Under the pieces are notes generated by a model. The model was not told the origin of the DNA, ran no database searches, and was given only the letters and a program-made list of their open reading frames with translations. 64,000 nt of DNA. It comes from Thiobacillus denitrificans (GTDB lineage: Bacteria > Pseudomonadota > Gammaproteobacteria > Burkholderiales > Thiobacillaceae). The stretch covers positions 62,001-126,000 of the forward strand of contig DYIY01000006.1 of assembly GCA_020723405.1 (NCBI GenBank), read 5' to 3'. The position numbers were made by a program, and so were the translations under genes. This document shows, piece by piece, positions 43,145-52,828 of the stretch. Positions within the stretch are counted from its first letter, which is position 1. Every line of letters starts with the position of its first letter.

Positions 43145-44635
43145 ATGAACAAACGCGATGTCATTGCCCTGGCCAAAATCGGCCAGCAGGCCGATCTGGC
43201 AGGTTTTCGCGGCGGCAAGGTCCGCCACTTCCTGACCGTGTTGCCGGCGGGGGAAGACTGGCATGACGCCCCGGACGCCGAGGCCGTGGCCCAGTCCCTG
43301 GCCCGCAAGGACAAGAAGCCCGCCGACCTGGCCAAATCGCCCCTGGCCCTGGACCTGCCTGACGGTGCCCGTTCCGTGTTCCTGCGCCTGGACGAGGGCA
43401 AGGACGCCTTCGCCTGGCAGGCCGCCCTGCGCCAGGCCCTGAAACTTCTGCTGGACGAGCAACCCCGGACCCTGCACCTGGCCTTCTTCGGATCGGCCGC
43501 TTTCCGGGAGCGGGCGGCCCGCACGGCGGCCTACGTGGCCTGGCTCAACGGGACGGCCATGCCCACCTGGAAGAGCGGCAAGCCCCCCCGGGCCCTGGCC
43601 CGCCTGGATCTGTTCGGCGTGGAAGGCCTGGACCTGAAGCGGGAGCGGGCCCTGGCCGAGGGCAACGGCCTGTGCCGGGAACTGACCCTGCTACCCCCCA
43701 ACCTGCTCACCCCGGCCACCTACCGGGCCCGGGTAAGGGATCTGGCGGAACAGGCCGGCTGGGGCATCGACGAATACGACGTGAAGCGGCTGAAGAAACT
43801 CAAGGCCGGAGCTTTCCTGGCCGTGGCCCGGGGCAGCGGCCACCAGGACGCGGCCATCGTTCGGCTGAGCTACGCTCCGCCGGTGAGGGGTAAGGGGTCA
43901 GGAGTGAAGGGGAAAACCATTGCCCTGGTGGGCAAGGGCATCTGCTTCGACACCGGCGGCCACAACCTGAAGCCGGCCCGCTACATGAACAACATGCACG
44001 ACGACATGAACGGTTCCGCCGTGGCCCTGGGCATCCTCCTGGCCGCCAGCCGGCTGAAGCTGCCGCTGAACCTGGAGGTCTGGCTGGCCATCGCCCAGAA
44101 CCATCTTTCCCCCGAGGCCTACACCCAGAACGAGGTGGTCACCGCCCTCAACGGTACCACCATCGAGATCGTCCACACCGACGCGGAAGGCCGCATGGTG
44201 CTGGCCGATACCCTGGCCCTGGCGGCAAAAGAGAAGCCCGCCACCATCATGGATTTCGCCACCCTGACCGGCAGCATGGCCGTGGCCCTGGGGGAGCGCA
44301 TGAGCGGAGTCATCGCCAACCGGGCCGACCTGGCCGCCCGGGCCGTGGCCGCCGGCCAGTCCTGCGGCGAGCGGGTGGTGGCCTTTCCCCTGCCCGAGGA
44401 TTACGACGAGGCCCTGGATTCCCCCGTGGCCGACGTGAAGCAGTGCACCCTGGACTCCGAGGCGGACCACATCCTGGCGGCCCTGTTCCTGCAACGTTTC
44501 GTGGCCGATACGCCCTGGCTCCACGTGGATCTGTCCGCCAGCCGCTGCAAGGGCGGGCTGGGGGCGGCGGGGACGGACATCACGGGGTTCGGGGTGGGTT
44601 TGGGGCTGGGGATGCTGGAGGGGTTGGGGGGGTGA
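43145..44635 (+). CDS. M17 family leucyl aminopeptidase
   Basis: A 496-residue M17 peptidase. The N-terminal regulatory domain (to about 165) is variable. The catalytic domain has VGKGICFDTGGHNLKPARYMNNMHDDMNGSA with metal ligands (Lys, Asp) and the signature VHTDAEGRMVLADTL. The product removes N-terminal amino acids from peptides in the cytoplasm using two metal ions. ATG 43145 has AAAGG upstream. A G-rich 30-bp tract at 43883-43912 encodes an extra VRGKGSGVKG just before the catalytic motif. Confidence 0.92.
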   Translation: MNKRDVIALAKIGQQADLAGFRGGKVRHFLTVLPAGEDWHDAPDAEAVAQSLARKDKKPADLAKSPLALDLPDGARSVFLRLDEGKDAFAWQAALRQALKLLLDEQPRTLHLAFFGSAAFRERAARTAAYVAWLNGTAMPTWKSGKPPRALARLDLFGVEGLDLKRERALAEGNGLCRELTLLPPNLLTPATYRARVRDLAEQAGWGIDEYDVKRLKKLKAGAFLAVARGSGHQDAAIVRLSYAPPVRGKGSGVKGKTIALVGKGICFDTGGHNLKPARYMNNMHDDMNGSAVALGILLAASRLKLPLNLEVWLAIAQNHLSPEAYTQNEVVTALNGTTIEIVHTDAEGRMVLADTLALAAKEKPATIMDFATLTGSMAVALGERMSGVIANRADLAARAVAAGQSCGERVVAFPLPEDYDEALDSPVADVKQCTLDSEADHILAALFLQRFVADTPWLHVDLSASRCKGGLGAAGTDITGFGVGLGLGMLEGLGG

Positions 44636-44648
44636 TGCGCTCGACCCC

Positions 44649-47297
44649 CTACCCCGCCAGCCGCTGGCGCAACCATTCCCCGCATTCCCCCGCCGGCATG
44701 GGCTTGGCGAAGTGGAAGCCCTGGAAGACGTGCACGCCCAACCCGGCCAGTAGGGCGGCGGTGTCTTCGTTTTCCACCCCTTCGGCCACGATGGTCAGGC
44801 GCAGGGCCTGGGCCATGGCGACGATGGCCTGGATGAGGCGCAGGCCCTGGGGGTCGGCGGCCCGGCGCACGAAGGAGATGTCGATCTTCAGTTCGTCCAC
44901 GGGCATTTCGTGGAGTTGGGAGAGGGAGGAATAGCCCACGCCGAAGTCGTCCACGGCCAGTTTGAAGCCGGCCTCGTGGAGGTCCCGCAGGCGGACTTCC
45001 GCGTAGTCCACTTCGGACATGGCCAGGCTCTCCGTCACTTCCAGCATGAGCCGGCCCGGGTCCACACCGGCGTTGCTGGATTCCAACAGCAGCCGTTCCA
45101 TGCAGTTGGCCATGAACAGTTGCCGCTTGGAGATGTTCACTGCGAACAACAGGTCGTGGCCCTCGTCCAGCAGGCTGCGGGCGAAGCCCAGGGTGGCGGC
45201 GATGACCCGATCGCCCAGTTCGGCGATGAGGCCCAGGTTCTCAGCCATGGGGATGAAGGTGGCCGGGGAGACCCAGCCCAGGTCCGGGTCGTGCCAGCGG
45301 GCCAGGGCTTCCACCCCTCTGGGCTGGCCGGTGGCGGCATCCACCAGGGGCTGGAACCAGGTCTCGATGGCGCCAGCGGCGATGGCCGCCGCCAGCCGGC
45401 CCTGGATGTACAACTCCTTCTTGCCCAGGCCCTTGCGCGTCATGTCGGAGAAAAACTGGACCATGTTCCGCCCCTGGGACTTGGCGTAGAACATGGCCCG
45501 GTCCGCCTGGGAGAGCAGCACGTCCACGTCCCGGCCGTCATCGGGAAAGACGGTGAAACCCATGCTGAAGGTCACCGGCAGGCTGTGGCTTTCGATCTGT
45601 ACGGCTTCACGGCTGACGCGGGCCAGCTTGTCTCCCACCCGGCGGATGTCCTCCAGGTCGTGCATGTCAGGCAGCATGACCACGAACTCGTCGCCGCCCC
45701 AGCGGGCCAGGGTGTCGCCATTGCGCAGGGCTTGTTGCAGGTTGTCGGCGAAGGCCTTGAGCAACTGGTCGCCGGCCTTGTGGCCAAGGGCATCGTTGAT
45801 GTTCTTGAAGTGATCCAGGTCGATGAAGCCCACCCCCACCCGGCTGTGGCTGCGTCCCGCCAGGCGCAGGGCCACCTTGAGCCGGTCTTCCAGCAATACC
45901 CGGTTGGGCAGGCCGGTAAGGGCGTCATGCAGGGCCATGTGGGTGATGTGTTTTTCCTGGAGATAGGTCTGGGTGATGTCGCGCAGCACGCCGCGCACCC
46001 GGGTGGGCGGCTTGTCCACCGGCACGAAGCGGCATTCCATCCAGGCGCCGCTGCGCTGGGGGGCCGCCAGGCGCAGGCGCAGGTTGACCAGTTCCTTTTC
46101 GCCGCTGAACAGCTTGGCCAGTTGCCGGCGCAGGTTTTCGCCGTCGTCGGGATCGAAGCATTCCGTCAGGTACGCGCTGTCCAGACCCACGATGCCCTGC
46201 CAGGCGGGCGAAGCCCGGAGCAGGCGGCCTGTGCCGTCCAGTTCCACCACGGCCTCTTCGAGCATTTCCAGGGTCTGGAGATAGGCCCGTGATTCTTCCT
46301 CCCGGGCCTGGCTGGAATGCATGAGTTCCCGCAGACGGGATTGAAGGGTGCCGATCTCGTCGTCACCGGATCCCCCCCGTTCCAGGGCGCTCCGGGTTTC
46401 GTCGTCGAGCACGTGGCCTCTGCAGAACAGGTCTGCGGCCAGGGAGAGGGTGCGCACGCGGCGCACCAGACGGCGCAGCCAACGGCCGAAGACCACCAGG
46501 AGTGCCAGTCCCAGCAAGGCGCTGAGGAGGGTGCCGGCCAGGGCGAATTGCCAGGGTGAGAGGGCCTGGGGCAGGGCCTGCCAGATGTGCAGCAGGATGC
46601 CGGGTTCATGGAGGGCCAGGGTCTGGTGGGTCTGGCCCGGAACGTCCAGGCCGGCCAGTTGGACGGGCTGTCCCAGGTCGGCGGTACCCCGGCTGCTGGC
46701 GAAGATTTTTTCATCGACGGCCAGGGCCAGCCGGATGCCCGGGCCTGCCAGGTCGGCCATCAGCCGGTTGTCGATGACCTTGAGCAGGAACAGGCGTCCC
46801 TGGCCCCCATCCGGGCCCAGCCAGACGGGCGTCTCCAGGATTCTGTGGGTGTGGCGATAGCGGGTGCTGGTATACCAACCTGCCTGGATGGTGTTTGCGC
46901 CGCCTTCCAGTTCCTGGGCTTCTTCGCCGTGGAAGAACACCGGCTTCCCCCGGTTGTCCGCCACGATCAGGGTGTCGAACAGGAAGTTCTCTCCCAAGGC
47001 GTTGATGTAGGCCCGCAGGTGATCCCAGCGGGCCGGGCCGGCGGATTCGAGCATGCGGGTGTAGCCGATCTGGGTGGCCAGGGCATCCGCTTCCCGTTGC
47101 CATTCGGCCAAGCGGTGGCCCAGTCGGGATTGCAGCGCAGCCAGTCCGGTCTGGGACTGTTCCCTCTGGAAGGTGTCGTTCAGGCTGAACCAGGCCAGGC
47201 CGAGCATCAGGGTGGACAGGCCGCCGATGGCGGCAAACACCGCGACGAACCGCCAGGCGGCCTGGCGGGCGAGACGGTTGAATGCCACGCTGCCCAT
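44649..47297 (-). CDS. Membrane GGDEF-EAL c-di-GMP enzyme with periplasmic sensor
   Basis: An 882-residue protein. Membrane helix near 15-35; periplasmic sensor of about 210 residues (SLNDTFQREQSQTGLAALQSRL start, CHASE4-like pattern); second helix near 250-272; HAMP-like region; PAS-type domain near 350-450; GGDEF domain with intact WGGDEF; EAL domain with GVEALARW and DDFGVGYSSL. Both catalytic motifs look intact. It starts four bases after the stop of the periplasmic binding protein gene, so the two are co-translated. It converges on the aminopeptidase gene. Confidence 0.9.
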   Translation of the reverse strand: MGSVAFNRLARQAAWRFVAVFAAIGGLSTLMLGLAWFSLNDTFQREQSQTGLAALQSRLGHRLAEWQREADALATQIGYTRMLESAGPARWDHLRAYINALGENFLFDTLIVADNRGKPVFFHGEEAQELEGGANTIQAGWYTSTRYRHTHRILETPVWLGPDGGQGRLFLLKVIDNRLMADLAGPGIRLALAVDEKIFASSRGTADLGQPVQLAGLDVPGQTHQTLALHEPGILLHIWQALPQALSPWQFALAGTLLSALLGLALLVVFGRWLRRLVRRVRTLSLAADLFCRGHVLDDETRSALERGGSGDDEIGTLQSRLRELMHSSQAREEESRAYLQTLEMLEEAVVELDGTGRLLRASPAWQGIVGLDSAYLTECFDPDDGENLRRQLAKLFSGEKELVNLRLRLAAPQRSGAWMECRFVPVDKPPTRVRGVLRDITQTYLQEKHITHMALHDALTGLPNRVLLEDRLKVALRLAGRSHSRVGVGFIDLDHFKNINDALGHKAGDQLLKAFADNLQQALRNGDTLARWGGDEFVVMLPDMHDLEDIRRVGDKLARVSREAVQIESHSLPVTFSMGFTVFPDDGRDVDVLLSQADRAMFYAKSQGRNMVQFFSDMTRKGLGKKELYIQGRLAAAIAAGAIETWFQPLVDAATGQPRGVEALARWHDPDLGWVSPATFIPMAENLGLIAELGDRVIAATLGFARSLLDEGHDLLFAVNISKRQLFMANCMERLLLESSNAGVDPGRLMLEVTESLAMSEVDYAEVRLRDLHEAGFKLAVDDFGVGYSSLSQLHEMPVDELKIDISFVRRAADPQGLRLIQAIVAMAQALRLTIVAEGVENEDTAALLAGLGVHVFQGFHFAKPMPAGECGEWLRQRLAG

Positions 47298-47301
47298 GGG
47301 T

Positions 47302-48315
47302 TCAGGGGCTCCGGCCGGCCCAGCGGCTGTCCACCAGATCGCTGAAGCGCAGGGTTCCGGCGTTGGGGAGGTCCCGGCCCAACGCTTTGAAGAAGGCTTC
47401 GCTGTTGCGCAGACCTTCCTCGGTGAAGCTGCCATCCGGGCTGAAGATGCCCTGGTGCACGGCCAGGTACTGCTGCCAGGCCCGGGTTTCCTCGCCGTCC
47501 GGCATGCCCAGGATGGCCGTCACGTCTGCGGGGCCGTGGCTGGCCAGCCAGGCCAGGGTTTCACGCAGGGCGGTGACCAGCATGCGGGCCTTGTCCGGCT
47601 GTTCCCGGAGGAGGGTGCGGGTGGTGGCCAACTGGGTATAGATGAAGCGTCCCCCCAGGTGCCGTTTTGCCGTCTGCACGTCGTGCAAGTCGGCCAGTCG
47701 CCAGGCAATGCGCTGCTTTTCCAGGAGGGTGGCGGCCGGTTCGTTGACGACGATGGCATCCACCTGGCCCGATTTCAGGGCGGCCGCGTAGTCGGCCATG
47801 TTCTGGCCGGCATGGACGAAGTTCACCTGGTCGAGTTTGACGCCGGCGCCCGTCAAGAGATATTCCGCCATCTGCCGGGCGGTGGACTTGCCCTGCTTGC
47901 TGCCGGTATGGGTGCCGATGCGGCGGCCGCGCAGGTCGGCCACGCCGTGCACGGTCCAGTTGAGGGCCTGGCGGACCATGAGCACGTAGGCCGGCCGCTG
48001 GGTGATCACGGCAATGGACACCAGTTCCGGTTTGTCCAGATAGACATCGGCCAGGGCGGGCAGGCCCAGCCCGGCGAAATCGCTGTTGCCTTCCAGCAAA
48101 TCCTTGGCTGCCAGGGGGCCGCCACCGAAATAGCGCAGGGACAACTCGAATCCGGCCCGCCGATCGGCCCCCAGCCGATGCATGAGTTCCAGGGGCAGGT
48201 AGGGGGCCACATGGGGCCCGGGGGTGGCGATCTCGACACGCGGCGGGTCAGCCAGAGCCCATCCGGACAACCCCAGGCACAGAAGGCACAGGAGGCCCAG
48301 GAGCCTGGCGGCCAT
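47302..48315 (-). CDS. Periplasmic substrate-binding protein (NMT1/SsuA type)
   Basis: A 337-residue solute-binding protein with a signal peptide (LLGLLCLLCLGLSGWALA, cleavage near 22). The mature part has the NMT1/THI5-SsuA pattern: GGGPLAAKDLLEGNSDFAGLGLPALADV, DLRGRRIGTHTGSKQGKSTARQMAEYLL, and SGQVDAIVVNEPAATLLE. No ABC permease or ATPase gene is near. It is followed directly by a membrane GGDEF-EAL gene, suggesting a ligand sensor role. The start is uncertain: ATG 48315 gives a clean signal peptide; GTG 48333 has a better purine-rich site. Confidence 0.82.
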   Translation of the reverse strand: MAARLLGLLCLLCLGLSGWALADPPRVEIATPGPHVAPYLPLELMHRLGADRRAGFELSLRYFGGGPLAAKDLLEGNSDFAGLGLPALADVYLDKPELVSIAVITQRPAYVLMVRQALNWTVHGVADLRGRRIGTHTGSKQGKSTARQMAEYLLTGAGVKLDQVNFVHAGQNMADYAAALKSGQVDAIVVNEPAATLLEKQRIAWRLADLHDVQTAKRHLGGRFIYTQLATTRTLLREQPDKARMLVTALRETLAWLASHGPADVTAILGMPDGEETRAWQQYLAVHQGIFSPDGSFTEEGLRNSEAFFKALGRDLPNAGTLRFSDLVDSRWAGRSP

Positions 48316-48573
48316 TGGCTGTGTCTGCTGCACATTGCCCCCGCTGGTGCCCTTTTCGCCAGCTTCTCCGGCAGTCCTTCCACCCTTGCCCGGCGAAAGC
48401 GACAACCACGGGCCTGGACGGGGAGGCTTGTCACTTTCGGCGGCCGGTGTCCGACAGGCTCCTGGCAGTCGTAGCGGCAATGGGGCGCTGGGGAAGTTCA
48501 TGGTTTGGGCCGGGCTGGGCAATAAAGGGGTTATCGGCCCGGCTCCGGGCAAGTTGAATTTCCCCCGGGAAAA

Positions 48574-48933
48574 TCACGGCACGCCGTAGGGTCCGATCCG
48601 CTCCAGCGGGGTCCGGTCCATGGCGGCGAAGTAATCCGCCACGTCGGCCATGTCGGCTGCGTCCAGGGTCTGCATGAGCAGGCTCATGACCGGGTGGAAG
48701 CGGTCGCCTTCCTTGAAGCGGGCCATGTTGTAGAGCAGATGGAAGTAGTCCAGGCCACCGATGGCGGGCATCTCTCCCCCACGCCGTAGCCCGTCCAGGC
48801 CATGGCAGGTGGTGCAGGGGCGGGCTTTTTCCCGGGCGGCCGGGTCCGGCGGTTCGGCCTGGGCGGGGAGGGTGATGGCGGAACAGGCGAGGGCGCCGAT
48901 GATCAGCCAGTGAATGGGCCTTGTTGTGCTCAT
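48574..48933 (-). CDS. Small class I cytochrome c
   Basis: A 119-residue periplasmic protein with a signal peptide (LIIGALACSAITLPAQA) and one heme-c site CTTCH near residue 40; the sixth-ligand Met is likely in PVMSLLMQTL. Helical pattern fits a small class I cytochrome c (ADMADVADYFAAMDRT). It carries electrons; partner unknown. The 258-bp gap to the binding-protein gene downstream holds nothing I recognise. It diverges from aroC. Confidence 0.87.
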   Translation of the reverse strand: MSTTRPIHWLIIGALACSAITLPAQAEPPDPAAREKARPCTTCHGLDGLRRGGEMPAIGGLDYFHLLYNMARFKEGDRFHPVMSLLMQTLDAADMADVADYFAAMDRTPLERIGPYGVP

Positions 48934-49050
48934 GGTTGGTTTCCCGGGTTGTTGGATTGATGGGGCAAGCCTAACCAAGCCCGGATGGCCGGGCAAACAA
49001 CCGGGTTGCGGCGTGCGATAATGCACCCGTTTATCCGAATACCGCAGAAC

Positions 49051-50157
49051 ATGTCCGGCAACACCCTCGGTCTGGCCTTTTCCGTCACCTCCTTCGGCGA
49101 ATCCCACGGTCCCGGCATCGGCTGCGTGGTGGATGGCTGCCCGCCGGGCCTGGCCCTGGCCGAGGCCGACATCCAGAGGGATCTGGACCGGCGCAAACCG
49201 GGCACCTCCCGGCACGTGACCCAGCGTCGGGAGTCGGACACGGTGGAGATCCTCTCCGGGGTGTTCGAGGGCAAGACCACCGGCACCCCCATCGCCCTGC
49301 TGATCCGCAACGAGGACCAACGCAGCAAGGACTACGGCAACATCGCCAGCACCTTCCGGCCGGGCCACGCCGACTACACCTACAACCAGAAGTACGGCTT
49401 CCGCGACCATCGCGGCGGTGGCCGTTCCTCGGCCCGGGAGACGGCGGTGCGGGTGGCGGCGGGGGCCATCGCCCGCAAGTGGCTGCACGAGAAGTACGGC
49501 ACGGTGATCCGGGGCTACCTGGCCCAGTTGGGCCCCATCGCCGTGCCCTTCAAGGCCTGGGAGGAACTGGCCGTGGAGGGCAACGCCTTCTTCGCCCCGG
49601 ATGCCAGCTACCTGCCCCGTCTGGAAGCCTACATGGACGACCTGCGCAAGGAGGGGGATTCCGTGGGGGCCCGCATCAACGTGGTGGCGGAGAACGTGCC
49701 CGTGGGCCTCGGAGAGCCGGTGTACGACCGTCTGGACGCAGACCTGGCCCACGCCCTCATGAGCATCAATGCGGTAAAGGGCGTGGAGATCGGCGACGGA
49801 TTCGCCGTGGTGGCCCAGAAGGGCACCGAGCACCGGGACGAGATGACGCCCCAGGGCTTCCTGTCCAACCATGCCGGCGGCATCCTGGGTGGCATCTCCA
49901 CCGGCCAGGCCATCACCGCGTCCATCGCCATCAAGCCCACCTCCAGCCTGCGCATTCCCGGCCGGTCCATCGACGCGGCCGGCCAGCCCATCGAAGTGGT
50001 GACCCATGGCCGCCATGACCCCTGCGTGGGCATCCGCGCCACCCCCATCGCCGAGGCCATGCTGGCCATCGTGCTCATGGACCACGCCCTGCGTCAGCGG
50101 GGCCAGAACGCCGACGTGGTGCGCGCCACGCCCCTCATCGAGGGCGGGCCCGCCTGA
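49051..50157 (+). CDS. aroC: Chorismate synthase
   Basis: A 368-residue enzyme with the family signatures [39 protein letters not shown] and GQRG-like C-terminal residues ([13 protein letters not shown]). It converts EPSP to chorismate with reduced FMN, the last step of the shikimate pathway. ATG 49051 matches the family N terminus (MSGNTLG). A DUF465 gene follows after 27 bp. Confidence 0.97.
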   Translation: MSGNTLGLAFSVTSFGESHGPGIGCVVDGCPPGLALAEADIQRDLDRRKPGTSRHVTQRRESDTVEILSGVFEGKTTGTPIALLIRNEDQRSKDYGNIASTFRPGHADYTYNQKYGFRDHRGGGRSSARETAVRVAAGAIARKWLHEKYGTVIRGYLAQLGPIAVPFKAWEELAVEGNAFFAPDASYLPRLEAYMDDLRKEGDSVGARINVVAENVPVGLGEPVYDRLDADLAHALMSINAVKGVEIGDGFAVVAQKGTEHRDEMTPQGFLSNHAGGILGGISTGQAITASIAIKPTSSLRIPGRSIDAAGQPIEVVTHGRHDPCVGIRATPIAEAMLAIVLMDHALRQRGQNADVVRATPLIEGGPA

Positions 50158-50184
50158 ATTCTTTGTCCCTGCCAGGAGAAGCCC

Positions 50185-50427
50185 ATGATTGAAAGCCACG
50201 ACCTGTTCCACGAGTTTCCCGAGCATCAGGAGACCATCCGCAAACTCATGCTCAGCAACGATGGCTTCGTCCACCTGATGCGCGACTATGACGACGTGGA
50301 TCTGAAGATCGCCCGTATCGAACAGCGGGTGGATCCCGCCACGGACCTCTACGCCGAGGAACTGAAGTACCTGCGCGTGCGCCTCAAGGACCGGCTCTAC
50401 AACATGCTGGTCCAGGCCAAGGGCTGA
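50185..50427 (+). CDS. DUF465 (YdcH) family protein
   Basis: An 80-residue helical protein matching DUF465 (FPEHQETIRKLMLSNDGFVHLMRDYDDVDLKIARIE; YLRVRLKDRLYNMLVQ). It has AGGAGA upstream and probably shares the aroC transcript. A strong terminator follows. Function unknown. Confidence 0.85.
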   Translation: MIESHDLFHEFPEHQETIRKLMLSNDGFVHLMRDYDDVDLKIARIEQRVDPATDLYAEELKYLRVRLKDRLYNMLVQAKG

Positions 50428-50441
50428 CCCGCCAACCGCCG

Positions 50442-50479
50442 AATCGGCCCGGAGGTTCACTCCGGGCCGATTTGTTTTT
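50442..50479 (+). terminator. Rho-independent terminator after aroC-DUF465
   Basis: Stem AATCGGCCCGGA / TCCGGGCCGATT, seven-base loop, then TGTTTTT. Confidence 0.9.
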
Positions 50480-50488
50480 GCCGCCCCC

Positions 50489-51658
50489 ATGCCCCACCGC
50501 CCTCCCGCCCCCCACGATCTACCCTACTGGCGCCTGTCCGGCTTCTATTTCTTCTATTTCGCCTTCGTAGGCGCCATGGCCCCTTTCTGGGGCCTCTATC
50601 TGCATTCCCTGGCGTTCAACGCCTTCCAGATCGGTGTGCTCATGTCCCTGCTCCAGGTCATGCGCATCTTCGCCCCCAACATCTGGGGCCACATCGCCGA
50701 CCGCAGCGGACAGCGGGTGGCCATCGTGCAACTGGCCGCCGGGGTCTGCCTGGTGGCCTTCGTCGGCGTGTTCTGGGCCACTTCCTTCTGGGCCCTGTTC
50801 GCGGTGATGAGCCTGATCAGCTTCTTCTGGAGCGCCTCGTTGCCCCTGGTGGAGGCCACCACCCTGTCCCACCTGGGGGACCGCACCGACCGCTACGGGC
50901 GCATCCGCCTGTGGGGCTCGGTGGGTTTCATCCTGGTGGTGGTGGGGCTGGGTGCGGCCCTGGACCACGCCTCCATCCGCCTGGTGCCCTGGGTGGTGCT
51001 GGGCCTGCTGGTGGGCATCGTCCTCACCGCCCGCTTCATCCCCGAGGCGGACGTGGCCCGGCTGCACGTCGAGCACGTGCCCCTGGGCCACGTGTTGCGC
51101 CGGCCCCAGGTCTGGGCCCTGCTGGCTGCGGCCCTGTTGATGGCGGCGGCCCACGGACCCTACTACACCTTCTTCACCATCCATCTGGTGGAAACCGGCT
51201 ACAGCAAGTCGGTGGCCGGCTGGCTGTGGGCCCTGGGGGTGGTCTGCGAGATCGGCATCTTCCTGGTCATGCCCCGGGTGTTCGCCCGGATCAAGCCGGA
51301 GACGGTGCTGCTGGCCACCCTCCTGATTGCCGCCCTGCGCTTCCTGCTCATCGGCTGGCAGGCGGACAACCTGCCCGTGCTGCTGCTGGCTCAGCTCATG
51401 CACGCCTTCACCTTCGGCGCCTACCACGCCTCGGCCCTGGCCCTGGTGCATCGCCACTTCACCGGCAAGAACCAGGCCCGGGGCCAGGCCATGTACAACA
51501 GCCTGGCCTTCGGGGTGGGCGGCACCCTGGGCAGCCTCTATTCCGGCGCCGCCTGGGATGGGCTGGGGGCGGGCTGGACCTTCAGCATCGCAGCGGGCTG
51601 CGCCTTGCTGGCCACCCTGGCCTTCGCCTGGCGGGGGCGGCTTGCCCCGCCGGGTTAA
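50489..51658 (+). CDS. MFS transporter (MFS_1-like, HcaT-type)
   Basis: A 389-residue protein with 12 predicted helices. The pattern LSGFYFFYFAFVGAMAPFWGLYL, RRPQVWALL and ARGQAMYNSLAFGVGGTLGSLYSGAAWD matches the HcaT/PPP-type MFS branch. Substrate unknown. It starts ten bases after a terminator, so a promoter must be inside or the terminator is partly read through. It ends in a convergent arrangement with the PEP-CTERM array. Confidence 0.88.
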   Translation: MPHRPPAPHDLPYWRLSGFYFFYFAFVGAMAPFWGLYLHSLAFNAFQIGVLMSLLQVMRIFAPNIWGHIADRSGQRVAIVQLAAGVCLVAFVGVFWATSFWALFAVMSLISFFWSASLPLVEATTLSHLGDRTDRYGRIRLWGSVGFILVVVGLGAALDHASIRLVPWVVLGLLVGIVLTARFIPEADVARLHVEHVPLGHVLRRPQVWALLAAALLMAAAHGPYYTFFTIHLVETGYSKSVAGWLWALGVVCEIGIFLVMPRVFARIKPETVLLATLLIAALRFLLIGWQADNLPVLLLAQLMHAFTFGAYHASALALVHRHFTGKNQARGQAMYNSLAFGVGGTLGSLYSGAAWDGLGAGWTFSIAAGCALLATLAFAWRGRLAPPG

Positions 51659-51742
51659 CAAAGACACTCCATTGCAGCAGGGTGATGGCGCAAGAATTCC
51701 GGCACCCGTCACCCAACCGGGCTGTCTGTCCAGGTACGCTTC

Positions 51743-52432
51743 TCAGTTGCGGATTCCCTTACGGGTGGACCAGCCCACCAAGCCCAGCCTTGCCAGAAGC
51801 AGGGCCCAGGCCCCAGGTTCGGGAACGGCTAGTGGCGCAACCAGGCTGCGATACACCACATAGCCGGGATCCCAGGCATGGGTGTTGAATTCCGTGTCAT
51901 AGCTGATGAAGCGGGCGTCCTGATGCAAACCCGGTATCGCCCCCCAATCGAGTTGGATCCATCGTTTGCACTTTCCACTTGTACATCGAGCCAGATTGCG
52001 CCAGCGCTGAGGTCAGCCAGTTCGGAGGAGGCGACGGGCGGGGAAGCCGCGCCGACGAAGGCATCCATGTTCGCGGTGATGAGGTATTCCCAGTTGGCCA
52101 GATTGGTCGGTGTGCCGGACCGGGTTATCCGGATCGCTGGCATCCTCGAAGCCGATGCCGATGGGCAGGCGCCAGACGTCATAGGTCGTGCCGTGCCAGG
52201 TGACGCTGAATCAGCTGGCCCATCATAGCCTCGTACCAGGTCATGAAGCCGGTCTGGTAGCCGGAGTTCCAGGCCCGGTTGGTGTCCCGCAGCCAGATGA
52301 GGTTCTGGCCGGTGTCCCTGACCAGTCCGGGGGACTCCCCGGGGGTGCCGGGTCCAGGATGTCCAGGCCGGCCGTGGCGAACCCGGGCAGCAGGCCGAGG
52401 AGCAGGGCTGCAACAAGTTGCTTCGCCTTCAT
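51743..52432 (-). pseudogene. PEP-CTERM gene broken by several frameshifts
   Basis: A signal peptide (MKAKQLVAALLLGLLPGFATA) starts at 52432. Coding sense then moves between frames at least four times: DTGQNLIWLRDTNRAWNSGY, TYDVWRLPIGIGFEDASDPD, LITANMDAFVGAASPPVASS and HQDARFISYDTEFNTHAWDP are in different frames. It ends with AVPEPGAWALLLARLGLVGW and a basic tail. The pieces resemble PEP-CTERM proteins with a DUF1566-like body. The number of shifts argues for real decay and not a single base-calling error. Confidence 0.82.
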
Positions 52433-52440
52433 GATGGCCT

Positions 52441-52817
52441 TCAGTCATCAACTTGATGGGGCCTGCCCAGGCGCCATGCCAGCATTCCGAGGGCTACGCC
52501 CATCAGGGTCCAGGTTTCCGGTTCGGGCACCGGGGCCAGGAAGCCGGCCTTGGAGGTGATCCAGGCGCCGTCCGGCAGGTCGAAGGCGAGTTGGCCCGTC
52601 GCGTCCACCCAGGAATTCGCATGGGTGGCGCCCCCGATCAGGTATTAGCGCAGGCGGAAGTAAGGATGGGCGTCGGTCAGGGTGATGGCCTGGGTCTGAT
52701 CGTAATTGACGGTCAGCAGGCCGCTTTCGATGGTGCCCCAGTCCCCCACCACCCATTGGGGCCGGTTGCTTTGGGCGCCAGTTTCCCGGTCTTGCGGTCC
52801 ATGGTGGCGTGGGGCGA
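52441..52817 (-). pseudogene. PEP-CTERM gene remnant with in-frame stop
   Basis: One frame encodes WVVGDWGTIESGLLTVNYDQ, then AITLTDAHPYFRLR, a TAA at 52645-52647, then YLIGGATHANSWVDATGQ, ending VPEPETWTLMGVALGMLAWRL. The sorting signal is intact, but no signal peptide or start codon is found upstream, only a ribosome-site-like GAGGAGG. It is 5' truncated and interrupted. Confidence 0.78.
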
Positions 52818-52828
52818 TGCCTGCCTCC

